Origin: CAZUQA01 sp964622375 | Lineage (GTDB): Bacteria > Bacillota_I > Bacilli_A > Erysipelotrichales > Erysipelotrichaceae | Assembly: GCA_964622375.1 (NCBI GenBank) | Contig: CAZUQA010000091.1 | Location: 1-15,573, forward strand | Direction: 5' to 3' | Length of the DNA stretch: 15,573 nucleotides | Part shown: piece after piece, positions 7,173 through 14,216 of the stretch | Position numbering within the stretch: position 1 is the first letter of the stretch | How the letters are laid out: every line of letters begins with the position of its first letter | The notes under the pieces: generated by a model | Told to the model about the DNA's origin: nothing | Seen by the model: the letters and a program-made list of their open reading frames with translations, nothing else | Databases searched by the model: none | Position numbers and translations under genes: made by a program

Positions 7173-9004
7173 GTTGGCAAGAAGAAGATTTCTATCAGGA
7201 AAAAATCGATTTCAAAATTTGGTGGCGCATAATTGCTTTGTTGAAAAAACAGCGACGTGAAGTTTTTTGGTTATGGTTTTACATGGTTTTAATTGCCGGC
7301 TGTGATACTTTATTTCCTTATTTAAACAAAGTAGCTTTAGACAACTTCGTCAACACCCAAGAGTTCGCCAATCAGGATTTGCTTACTTTGGTGCTGGTCT
7401 ATGGGGTTTTCATCGGGCTACAGACGATCTGTATTTATCAGTTTTTCCTTTGGGCAGCCAGAATTGAATTGGGTTTCAGTAAAGATGTCAGGCAGCAGGG
7501 CTTTGCGCGCTTACAGGAGTTGTCTTTCTCCTATTTCGACCGGACAGCTAACGGCTGGATAATGGCGCGGATGGGCCATGATGTCGCCCGTTTAGCGGAA
7601 ATCTTATCATGGGGCTTAATGGACTTGATTTGGGGTTTGGCGGTAATGTTGTTTGTTTCGTTGGTCATGTTGCTGGTCAATTGGAAAATGGCTTTACTGG
7701 TTTTAGTGGCTGTACCGATTATGGCTTATCTCAGTGTCTGGTTTCAAATCAAGATACATCGGCAATATCAAGAAACCCGCAAAATTAATTCTTTAATAAC
7801 AGCGGCTTACTCCGAAGGAATTACCGGAGCTAAAACTTCGAAGACTTTAGTTTTGGAAGAACAAAACATCAGTGATTTCCAAAAGCTGACCTCTTCAATG
7901 CGGGTTAAGAGTATTCGCGCAGCTTGGTATGCCGCACTCTTTGCCCCCTTAGTGTTGGCCTTGTCGGCTTTTTCTACGGCGGCTATTCTGTGGTATGGTG
8001 GCAATCAAGCCATGCTGCAAACCCTGGAAATTGGCACGGTATTGCTGTTTACTTCTTACGCCACTCAGTTTTTCCAACCTTTGCGCGAAATTGCCCATCT
8101 GATAACCGATTTACAGATGGCGCAAACTTCTGCGGAACGGGTCTTGAGTCTAATAAATCAAAAAACCGATATTGTCGACAGTCCGGAAGTTGTCACTAAG
8201 TATGGTACCATTTGGCAACCGAAATATGAAAACTATGAGGAATTGGTAGGGGATGTCGAATATCGCAATGTCAGCTTTCATTACAACAAAAATGAACCGG
8301 TGCTAAAAGACTTCAATTTAAAGGTCAAGGCCGGAGAAACAATTGCCTTAGTTGGTGAAACCGGAGGCGGGAAAAGCACAATCGTCAATCTCCTGTGTCG
8401 CTTTTATGAACCGGGAAAAGGGCAAATTTTAATCGACGGTATCGATTACCGGCAGCGCAGCATCGGCTGGTTGCACAGCAACTTAGGTTATGTCTTACAA
8501 GCCCCCCATTTATTTGATGAAAGCATCCTTGAGAATGTGCGCTTTGGTGAGAAGAGTATCAGCGAAGAGCAGGTTATTGCTTGTTGTAAACTGGTCCATG
8601 CCCATGAATTTATCAGCGAATTTGAAGAGGCTTACAATACCAGAGTCGGAGAAGGCGGTAATCGTCTTTCTTCCGGGCAAAAACAGTTGATTTCCTTTGC
8701 CCGGGCTTTATGTGCAAATCCTCGGATCTTGATATTGGATGAAGCGACATCCTCAGTCGATAGTGCGAACGAAGAGTTGATTCAAGCGGCGATAGCTTCT
8801 TTATTAAAAAATCGCACGTGTTTTGTGGTGGCCCATCGCTTAAGCACCATAACCAAAGCCGATAATATTCTGGTAATAAAAAACGGAGTAATTAGTGAAC
8901 AAGGTAAGTTTAAAGAATTGATTAAGAAACAAGGGGAATTCTATAAACTGTATTCCCATCAACAATACATTGATCAAGAAAAGATACTGCTTAATAAAGA
9001 ATGA
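7169..9004 (+). CDS. ABC exporter half-transporter, canonical-site subunit
   Basis: Partner (611 aa) of the preceding half-transporter. The membrane domain (about 20-330) begins after a charged N-terminus. The ATPase domain has Walker A GETGGGKST (396-404), Q-loop VLQAPHLFD, signature LSSGQ (500-504) in place of LSGGQ, Walker B ILILDE with catalytic Glu525, and His556 in VAHRLST. The altered signature would face the partner's Asp-bearing Walker site, giving one weak and one competent ATP site, exactly as in BmrCD/LmrCD-type heterodimers. About 20-25 extra residues (KYGTIWQPKYENYEELVGDVE region, about 340-365) link the two domains; such linkers are common in the longer subunit of this group. 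ATG 7169 overlaps the upstream TGA. The operon seems to end behind it, since a weak terminator and then a new promoter follow. Confidence 0.92.
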   Translation: MSWQEEDFYQEKIDFKIWWRIIALLKKQRREVFWLWFYMVLIAGCDTLFPYLNKVALDNFVNTQEFANQDLLTLVLVYGVFIGLQTICIYQFFLWAARIELGFSKDVRQQGFARLQELSFSYFDRTANGWIMARMGHDVARLAEILSWGLMDLIWGLAVMLFVSLVMLLVNWKMALLVLVAVPIMAYLSVWFQIKIHRQYQETRKINSLITAAYSEGITGAKTSKTLVLEEQNISDFQKLTSSMRVKSIRAAWYAALFAPLVLALSAFSTAAILWYGGNQAMLQTLEIGTVLLFTSYATQFFQPLREIAHLITDLQMAQTSAERVLSLINQKTDIVDSPEVVTKYGTIWQPKYENYEELVGDVEYRNVSFHYNKNEPVLKDFNLKVKAGETIALVGETGGGKSTIVNLLCRFYEPGKGQILIDGIDYRQRSIGWLHSNLGYVLQAPHLFDESILENVRFGEKSISEEQVIACCKLVHAHEFISEFEEAYNTRVGEGGNRLSSGQKQLISFARALCANPRILILDEATSSVDSANEELIQAAIASLLKNRTCFVVAHRLSTITKADNILVIKNGVISEQGKFKELIKKQGEFYKLYSHQQYIDQEKILLNKE

Positions 9005-9025
9005 GTGGTTATTTAGGTTTTCCGC

Positions 9026-9046
9026 AGTGTCTGAGCTACACTTTTT
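9026..9046 (+). terminator. Weak terminator after ABC exporter operon
   Basis: AGTGT (9026-9030) and ACACT (9038-9042) form a 5-bp stem with a 7-base loop, followed by TTTT (9043-9046). The stem is short, so some read-through into the thiT leader is likely. Confidence 0.4.
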
Positions 9047-9058
9047 ATAACATCGGGA

Positions 9059-9088
9059 TTTACCATCGCCACTTGATTGTGATAGAAT
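9059..9088 (+). promoter_or_regulatory. Promoter of the riboswitch-thiT transcript
   Basis: TTTACC (9059-9064) and TAGAAT (9083-9088) are separated by 18 bases. A TGn (9080-9082) directly precedes the -10 box, giving an extended -10. Transcription would start near 9095, just before the riboswitch, as expected. Confidence 0.6.
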
Positions 9089-9096
9089 AGCATTGT

Positions 9097-9176
9097 TGAA
9101 CAGGGGAGCCGCAAGGCTGAGAGTGCATTTTGACCCTTATAACCTGATCTAGTTTATGCTAGCGTAGGGAGATTCA
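9097..9176 (+). ncRNA. TPP (thiamine pyrophosphate) riboswitch, THI element
   Basis: The conserved core is present in the right order and spacing: GGGGAGCC (9103-9110), CTGAGA (9117-9122), GACCCTT (9132-9138), ACCTGATCT (9142-9150) and TATGCTAGCGTAGGGA (9155-9170). TGAA (9097-9100) can pair with TTCA (9173-9176) to close P1. It senses thiamine pyrophosphate; binding normally turns the downstream gene off. Here it leads straight into a terminator hairpin and the thiamine transporter gene, which agrees with that role. Confidence 0.96.
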
Positions 9177-9185
9177 CTTCTTCTT

Positions 9186-9212
9186 GCGCCTTGAAAAGAG
9201 GTGCTTTTTTTT
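9186..9212 (+). terminator. Riboswitch-controlled terminator that also covers the thiT ribosome binding site
   Basis: GCGCCTT (9186-9192) pairs with GAGGTGC (9198-9204), two G-U pairs included, around a GAAAA loop, followed by eight T (9205-9212). The right arm contains most of the ribosome binding site AGAGGTG (9197-9203), and the T run ends inside the TTG start codon at 9211. One hairpin could therefore both stop transcription and hide the ribosome binding site when TPP is bound. Confidence 0.8.
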
Positions 9213-9753
9213 GAAAATAACAGTTAAAGATTTATCGTACATGGCAGCCTACTTAGCACTTTTTGCCATTTTGGATTATTTATCCAATATCATTCCAATA
9301 TTTAAAATGCCGCTAGGCGGCACTTTGGGTATGGGCACTATTGTGTTACTACTAGCTTCATACCAACTGGGGTGGCGTAAAGCGCTCATTGTTTGTTGTG
9401 GCGCAATTCTACTACAGTTTATCACCGGGCAAATGTACATCTATCATCCCTTGCAGTTTTTATTGGACTATGGTTGGGCTTTTCTAATTTACGGCTTAGC
9501 TCTGGTGTTTCCCGGCTATAGCGGCATTGTTGTAACTAACACAATACGCCTGCTTTGTCATTTTATCTCCGGTTTTGTTTTCTTTGCGGAATATGCCGGC
9601 GAACAAGGAGCGGTGCTGTACTCTTTGCTTTATAACAGTAGCTACATGTTGCCAACCATGTTGCTAGGCTTGTTGTTGGTTCCTTTAATCGATAAAAAGC
9701 TTCGAACTAATCGGCAACGCATGACCCAACCGACGAATCATAATGAAAATTAA
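9211..9753 (+). CDS. thiT: Thiamine transporter ThiT (ECF S component)
   Basis: Membrane substrate-binding subunit (180 aa) for thiamine uptake; works with a shared energy-coupling module (EcfA, EcfA', EcfT), not in this window. The protein has about six hydrophobic helices and the family landmarks: PLGGTLGMGTIVLLLASYQLGWRK split over the first helices, GQMYIYHPLQFLLDY (74-87), RLLCHFISG with His117, and YSLLYNSSYMLP with Tyr137 and Asn142. By alignment from memory, His117, Tyr137 and Asn142 match thiamine-binding residues of Lactococcus ThiT, while a binding Trp there appears as Phe124/125. I choose TTG 9211, since AGAGGTG lies seven bases upstream. The in-frame TTG at 9184 would put the start in front of the terminator stem and has no ribosome binding site. 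The 3' end overlaps the convergent penicillin-binding protein gene by 47 bases. Confidence 0.93.
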   Translation: MKITVKDLSYMAAYLALFAILDYLSNIIPIFKMPLGGTLGMGTIVLLLASYQLGWRKALIVCCGAILLQFITGQMYIYHPLQFLLDYGWAFLIYGLALVFPGYSGIVVTNTIRLLCHFISGFVFFAEYAGEQGAVLYSLLYNSSYMLPTMLLGLLLVPLIDKKLRTNRQRMTQPTNHNEN

Positions 9754-12493
9754 GCGGACAGGTGGGTAGCGGGGGAACATATGGTTTGGGGTTGGCGGCG
9801 GTCGAGCTACAAACGGTGGCTGAGACAACATCAGATTTTTCAAAGCCGTAAAAGCCACATACTTCAATGCGACCGGAGATTCCGGCAGTGCTATCCGGTA
9901 GTTTGATACTTAATGATTCATTAAAGGTTGAAAAGCTGTATGAACCGCCATTGTAGTATACTGTTCCGTTGTAAGTAATCTTGCCCCAGAAAATAGCGAG
10001 GTTGTTTGGTTTCTGTTTAAGATATTGAATACCGAATTGATCATACTTTTCTCCGATATTTTCTATCGGCAGTATTTTGGTGAAAGCTACTACATAGGTG
10101 TCGTAGCTTTTTGATGAGATACTTAGTTTCTCAATTGGCGGTAACTCCAGGGGTTCCGGGGGATCGACAAAGACAGTGGCCCCGGCTTTTGCCAAGCCGG
10201 TAGTGGTCTCCCAACCTTCGATGGGCTTAACAAAAGGATAAATTCCTTTGGCTACCGTAACACTCACAATGCCACCGGGACGCTTATATAGTCCGGGTTT
10301 GGGTCGACTGGAATAAATAACATCGAGCAAACGAGTTTGGGTACGACCTGGTATGTTGTATAAGTGCGTTTTATTGGTGACAACATGACCTTTTGCAGCT
10401 TTATCAAAACCGGCCCAAGTTGCCATGGAGTATTCTGTAGTACAACAGATCAACCATTTATCTTTACGGCCGCGTAAACCGTACTTTAAACCATCACGAC
10501 CCCAGTCTGAAGTACCGGTTTTACCATAAACCGGATATTTCTTTTTTAAGATGTAAGAAGCTCCGGCTCCCGGGCTATCAACACCGGCTTTCATTAAGGA
10601 AGCTGATAACCAAGCCGCCTGAGGGGAAATAGCTTGCCTTTTTTCCGGGTTTGCAAGGTAATCGTCCCGTGTAGTTTCGTGGTATTCGATTTTTAGTACA
10701 GTATGGGGTTCGATCCATAAACCGTAGTTAAAGAGCATTTGATAACCGCTGGCCATTTCTAAAGGATTGGTTTGAAAGATCGAACCACCGATAGCTAACT
10801 GTGGCGAGTAGTTTTTGGTAGTAACCCAGTTCATGCCGATATCATTCATGTATTTGACAATAGTTTCAACCCCGGCTAGTACTTCAACATGGCGTAATGT
10901 GACAACGGCCGGGACATTGCGGGAACGCTTAACGGCTGCTTGGATAGTGATGGGTCCGGCATATTTATTGTCATTGTTGTTTACTTTTACTTTGGAATGC
11001 GGATAATTGATAGGATAATCATAAAGGATCATTCCGGTATTATAGCCGGCATACTCAAAAGCTAAGGCGTAATCCAATAAGGGTTTGATACTGGAGCCGG
11101 GTTGTTTTTTCATTTTGGTAGCAAAGTTAAAACCGCGTTGGACTTTGTTGTAGTCTTTGCCGCCACCTAGAGCGATAATCTCTCCGGTACTGTTGCGGAT
11201 GACTGCTGTGGCGGAGTCGATATCTTTCTGAATCTCCATATTAACCGAGGTTTCACCGGCTAATATTCTTTCAATTTCAGCTTGGACGTCGGTTTCCATG
11301 GCGGTGTAGATAACCATGGGCACTAAGTAAGGATCATCACCGGTTTTTTCGATTACTTCATCAACGACAGTGTCAATATATGCTTGATAAGGGATGATGG
11401 TTCTTGAGTCGGTAAAAGGAACTAAGGTGTCTTCAATCTTAATCGCTTTTGCCATCAAGCAATCGATTTCTGAAATATAACCATGGGTGAACATCATGTC
11501 GAGAACTTCGTTGCGCCGGGCGGTAGCTGCTGCTAAATTAGAAAAGGGATTATAGTAGTTAGGTAGGTTAATAACCCCGGCTAATAAGGCAGCTTCAGCT
11601 AATGATAAATCTTGAACATTTTTGGCGAAATAGTATTCTGCGGCTTTTTGGATGCCGCGGTAAGGGCCACCGTAGTTGTTTTTATTGATATAATTTTCAA
11701 AAATTGTCTTCTTGTCGACTAAATCTTCGGCTTTGCCTGAAAGATAGATTTCCTGGATTTTTCGTTCAATATTCTTTGTCACACCGCCGGAACCTTCAAG
11801 TAAGAAATAACTGTTTTTTATCATCTGCATGGTAAAAGTTGAGCCACCTTGTGAGAAATTTCCGCTTTTAACATTGACCAGCGCTGCTTTGACAAAGCGG
11901 GGTAAATCGAAGCCGTGATGAACAAAGAAACGGGAATCTTCAATGGAGACAAAAGCATCAATGACACATTGTGGTAGCTCTTCATAGCCCACCAGACTCC
12001 TTATCTCTTTTCCTAACTCGGCGATTATTTCGCCTTTGGCATCCAGTACGATGGTCGAGGGTTGGGGAGACAGGTCTTCTTTCGCAATAATCGGAGCGTT
12101 AGCCAAAAGCTCGTTGACATAGATTAAAGCATAGCTGCCACCGACGCTGACGGCTAAAACAGCAAGCAGGGTAATAGCTGTTAAAGCTTTATGCAGGGCT
12201 CTTGGTAGGCTTAGCTTAGGCTTGTTCAGCTTAGAATCTTGGGCTTGTTTCGGAGAAAAGCCACCACTGCTTACCGGCAACAACAAACCTCGCCGTCTTT
12301 CATTGGAAATTTGTCGGGCGGTTTTTGGTTTATCAGCCATATTAAAAGTCTTATGAGTCAGTTGAGAATCAAGTTTATCATTTTTGTTGGACTTGCGTAA
12401 TACTTTAAAAGCCGGGGGCAAAGCCAGCTGGATTGGTTGTTTTGTTGTCGTTTTATTAATGAATGAAAAGGGATTACTTTTACTATTTTTCAT
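9707..12493 (-). CDS. Class A penicillin-binding protein (bifunctional transglycosylase/transpeptidase)
   Basis: Peptidoglycan synthase of 928 aa, PBP1A/PonA type. A long basic cytoplasmic tail (1-102) and one membrane helix (about 103-128) come first. The glycosyltransferase domain has EDSRFF (catalytic Glu185), GGSTFTMQM (216-224), RKIQEIYL and the KNNYGGPYRGIQKAAEYYF region. The transpeptidase domain has the three active-site motifs: SSIK (Ser467-Lys470), SRN (524-526) and KTGT (658-661). A C-terminal extension of about 170 residues has a beta-domain-like part. A Pro-rich linker (PKPYVPPLP) leads to CPLNFHYDSSVGSCVAD; Cys879, 895, 912 and 925 could form two extracellular disulfides. The start is ATG 12493; no good ribosome binding site precedes it. 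It is a single gene, tail to tail with thiT and sharing 47 bases. No terminator is seen between them. Confidence 0.95.
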   Translation of the reverse strand: MKNSKSNPFSFINKTTTKQPIQLALPPAFKVLRKSNKNDKLDSQLTHKTFNMADKPKTARQISNERRRGLLLPVSSGGFSPKQAQDSKLNKPKLSLPRALHKALTAITLLAVLAVSVGGSYALIYVNELLANAPIIAKEDLSPQPSTIVLDAKGEIIAELGKEIRSLVGYEELPQCVIDAFVSIEDSRFFVHHGFDLPRFVKAALVNVKSGNFSQGGSTFTMQMIKNSYFLLEGSGGVTKNIERKIQEIYLSGKAEDLVDKKTIFENYINKNNYGGPYRGIQKAAEYYFAKNVQDLSLAEAALLAGVINLPNYYNPFSNLAAATARRNEVLDMMFTHGYISEIDCLMAKAIKIEDTLVPFTDSRTIIPYQAYIDTVVDEVIEKTGDDPYLVPMVIYTAMETDVQAEIERILAGETSVNMEIQKDIDSATAVIRNSTGEIIALGGGKDYNKVQRGFNFATKMKKQPGSSIKPLLDYALAFEYAGYNTGMILYDYPINYPHSKVKVNNNDNKYAGPITIQAAVKRSRNVPAVVTLRHVEVLAGVETIVKYMNDIGMNWVTTKNYSPQLAIGGSIFQTNPLEMASGYQMLFNYGLWIEPHTVLKIEYHETTRDDYLANPEKRQAISPQAAWLSASLMKAGVDSPGAGASYILKKKYPVYGKTGTSDWGRDGLKYGLRGRKDKWLICCTTEYSMATWAGFDKAAKGHVVTNKTHLYNIPGRTQTRLLDVIYSSRPKPGLYKRPGGIVSVTVAKGIYPFVKPIEGWETTTGLAKAGATVFVDPPEPLELPPIEKLSISSKSYDTYVVAFTKILPIENIGEKYDQFGIQYLKQKPNNLAIFWGKITYNGTVYYNGGSYSFSTFNESLSIKLPDSTAGISGRIEVCGFYGFEKSDVVSATVCSSTAANPKPYVPPLPTCPLNFHYDSSVGSCVAD

Positions 12494-12516
12494 GATATTT
12501 CAATCTGTCTAGGTCA

Positions 12517-12522
12517 ATTATA
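12517..12522 (-). promoter_or_regulatory. -10 box of the penicillin-binding protein gene
   Basis: A perfect TATAAT reads on the minus strand at 12522-12517, with only a poor T-rich -35 (TTTTTA near 12546-12541). Transcription would begin near 12510, leaving a leader of about 17 bases and no AGGAGG-like site before the ATG at 12493. Confidence 0.5.
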
Positions 12523-12555
12523 CAGTAAATCTCCCGGATATAAAAATGAAATCAA

Positions 12556-12564
12556 TGGTATAAT
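12556..12564 (+). promoter_or_regulatory. Extended -10 promoter of the flavoprotein-Smr-tRNA group
   Basis: TGGTATAAT is a perfect extended -10 element, with no clear -35. It is divergent from the penicillin-binding protein promoter about 35 bases away. The following ribosome binding site is poor: AAGAGG (12577-12582) is 15 bases from the ATG at 12598. Confidence 0.6.
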
Positions 12565-12597
12565 GGGAGAGAAAAGAAGAGGATAGCGAGTTAGTTT

Positions 12598-13230
12598 ATG
12601 AAAGTGTTGTTAGTATCTGGTAGCCCTCATACCCAGGGTAGTACAAAAAGAGCGCTGGATGAAATTGCCAATGAGTTGAAAAAACATGAGCTTGACTATG
12701 AGTTTTTTCAACTGCCTTTAAAGCCTTTGCAGAGCTGCCTGGCTTGTGGTTACTGTCGTGATCATGGGGACAATCGCTGTGCGCTTGACGATTGTGTCAA
12801 TGAAATCATCAATAAAATGCGAAGTTGTGACGGTTTAGTGGTAGGCAGTCCGGTGCATTTTGCCGGAATCACCGGAGCGACTAAAGTGGTTATGGATCGT
12901 CTGTTTTATTGTGCCCGCCCCATCTTCATGTATAAAGCTTTTGCGGCAGTGGTCATTGCCCGCCGTGCCGGAACTACAGCAGCTTTGGAACAACTGAATA
13001 AGTATCCTTTGATTTCCAATATGATTATGGTCGGTTCGCAATATTGGCCCATGGTCTTTGGCGCCGTCGCTGAAGACTTGTCGGAAGATCATGAAGGTTT
13101 ACAAAACATGCGGACCTTAGCCCGCAATCTGGCTTGGATTTTAAAAGCCAGTGAGAAAGCTAGAACGGAAACGCCAAAAGCGGAAGAAGAAGCTATGCGG
13201 ACTAATTTTATTCGGAAAGAAGTGCTATGA
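12598..13230 (+). CDS. Iron-sulfur flavoprotein-like NAD(P)H-dependent FMN reductase
   Basis: Cytoplasmic flavodoxin-fold protein (210 aa) of the NADPH-dependent FMN reductase superfamily. The start MKVLLVSGSPHTQGST is the strand-1 plus phosphate-binding loop for FMN. A compact cysteine motif follows, CLACGYCRDHGDNRC (Cys47, 50, 53, 61; C-x2-C-x2-C-x7-C), which fits the 4Fe-4S motif of Isf-type iron-sulfur flavoproteins. The segment GLVVGSPVHFAGITGATKVVMDRLF (split at about 86-110) is typical of the same family. Members move electrons between ferredoxin or NAD(P)H and various acceptors; the actual partner is not evident. It shares the ATGA overlap with the Smr-domain gene behind it and has its own extended -10 promoter. 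The last 30 residues (after about 180) are charged and probably helical. Confidence 0.85.
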   Translation: MKVLLVSGSPHTQGSTKRALDEIANELKKHELDYEFFQLPLKPLQSCLACGYCRDHGDNRCALDDCVNEIINKMRSCDGLVVGSPVHFAGITGATKVVMDRLFYCARPIFMYKAFAAVVIARRAGTTAALEQLNKYPLISNMIMVGSQYWPMVFGAVAEDLSEDHEGLQNMRTLARNLAWILKASEKARTETPKAEEEAMRTNFIRKEVL

Positions 13231-13472
13231 TTGAGTATCGCGGACCTTATGCGAAGATAGATTTGCATGGCATGACGGAAAGTGAAGCCCGGGTCTATCT
13301 TGACCAAATGTTAACTAGTCTGCCTAAGAGCATTGTTGAGGTAACAATCTCGCACGGTTATCGTCTGGGGGCTGTGTTACAGAACTTTGTGCGCAAAAAA
13401 TACCAACACAAGAAAATAAGCAAGAAAATGATATCAACTAATCCCGGAGAAACTATTCTCCAAATTAAATAA
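13227..13472 (+). CDS. Small stand-alone Smr-domain protein
   Basis: An 81-aa protein that is essentially one Smr (small MutS-related) domain, the fold found at the C-terminus of MutS2. It shows the IDLHGMTESEARVYLD start (LDLHG-type motif, His14) and, in place of the usual HGxGxGxL loop, HGYRLGAVL. This is followed by a helix (NFVRKKY) and a short basic stretch. Smr domains bind or cut nucleic acid; the second glycine of the loop is changed here, so activity is uncertain. ATG 13227 overlaps the upstream stop (ATGA), which suggests coupled translation. Its TAA (13470-13472) directly touches the tRNA gene. It is shorter than MutS2 and lacks the ATPase part; I see no sign of truncation. Confidence 0.82.
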   Translation: MIEYRGPYAKIDLHGMTESEARVYLDQMLTSLPKSIVEVTISHGYRLGAVLQNFVRKKYQHKKISKKMISTNPGETILQIK

Positions 13473-13548
13473 GTGCTCGTAGCGCAACGGATAGCGTACT
13501 TGGTTCCGATCCAAGGGGTTGCAGGTTCGAGTCCTGTCGAGCACGCCA
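13473..13548 (+). tRNA. tRNA-Arg (anticodon CCG)
   Basis: The 76-base gene folds into a full cloverleaf. The acceptor stem pairs GTGCTCG with CGAGCAC, then G and an encoded CCA. The D stem is GCGC/GCGT. The anticodon stem CTTGG/CCAAG holds loop TTCCGAT with anticodon CCG at positions 34-36, and the T arm is GCAGG-TTCGAGT-CCTGT. It reads the Arg codon CGG. It starts on the base after the Smr stop codon, so it is probably transcribed with the preceding genes and cut out by RNase P. No strong terminator follows; a 12-base perfect palindrome (AGATAATTATCT, 13590-13601) lies 41 bases on. Confidence 0.96.
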
Positions 13549-13686
13549 TACTACAACAAAGGTAGACAAGCTAAAACTGGGTTTACTTCAGATAATTATC
13601 TAAAAGCCAATAATGAAAGGGCGAACAACCTGCTTTTTCCGCCGAGAAAATCATAAATTAATTAAGGAAGACATTTTTTTGTATTA

Positions 13687-13724
13687 TGGTATAATAATAA
13701 CAACATTCTTGTGATTATAAGGAG
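13687..13724 (+). promoter_or_regulatory. Extended -10 promoter and ribosome binding site of small lipoprotein gene
   Basis: TGGTATAAT (13687-13695) is a perfect extended -10. AAGGAGAG (13719-13726) is a strong ribosome binding site four bases before ATG 13731. The rest of the 182-base gap behind the tRNA is AT-rich, and I see nothing else in it. Confidence 0.65.
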
Positions 13725-13730
13725 AGAGAA

Positions 13731-14216
13731 ATGAAAAGAAAAAGTATAATTTTGGTAGTAGTATTGTTGCTTCTCAGCTTGACTATGGCGGGTTGTAGTA
13801 AAGGTAAAACTTTCACGAAAGAAGACATGTCCATAACTTTAACCAGCGATTTCCAAGAGAAAGCAAAAGAGAATACTGATGCTTATTATGAAGGTAAAAG
13901 TGCTATTTTGTTCTGCTATCGCGATTCCAATGACAGCTTGAAAGATGTCGGTATGGATCCGAGCACTCTGACACTAAAAGAGTACGCAGAAAAGATTGTT
14001 GAGCTTCATAAAATCAATGTGGCAGTTGTAGAAGTAGAAGGCTTGGTGGTCTTTGATTTCTATCAAACTAGTGGTGACTATGAATTTTACCATTTTGGTA
14101 CAGTGAAAAAAGGACCAAATTCTTTCTGGGTATTTGAATTTGTTTGTCAAAAGAAGGATTTAGACAAGATGACAAAAGAATTTGTCAAGTGGGCTAAATC
14201 AATCGAGATTAAATAA
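13731..14216 (+). CDS. Small lipoprotein of unknown function
   Basis: A 161-aa predicted lipoprotein. The signal starts MKRK, continues with a hydrophobic run and ends at lipobox MAGC (Cys22), so the mature protein of about 140 residues should be anchored outside the cytoplasmic membrane. The mature part is mixed alpha/beta with a charged, Lys-rich C-terminal helix (DLDKMTKEFVKWAKSIEI) preceded by beta strands (FWVFEFVCQK). This layout, a short extracellular domain ending in WAKSIEI-like residues, resembles small lipoproteins common in Clostridia whose role is unknown. No catalytic motif is seen. It is a single gene: strong promoter and ribosome binding site ahead, strong terminator immediately behind. 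Confidence 0.8.
   Translation: MKRKSIILVVVLLLLSLTMAGCSKGKTFTKEDMSITLTSDFQEKAKENTDAYYEGKSAILFCYRDSNDSLKDVGMDPSTLTLKEYAEKIVELHKINVAVVEVEGLVVFDFYQTSGDYEFYHFGTVKKGPNSFWVFEFVCQKKDLDKMTKEFVKWAKSIEIK

Noticed and set aside
9184..9213. Upstream TTG (9184) as the start of ThiT, adding nine residues
   Set aside because: It lies in front of and inside the riboswitch terminator and has no ribosome binding site; TTG 9211 has AGAGGTG seven bases upstream.
13590..13601. AGATAATTATCT palindrome as the tRNA terminator
   Set aside because: A perfect palindrome without a loop and without a following T run is not a convincing terminator.
13473..13730. The tRNA 3' end as an integration site of a mobile element
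   Set aside because: No integrase gene, no second copy of the tRNA 3' end and no change in gene content were seen downstream within the window.
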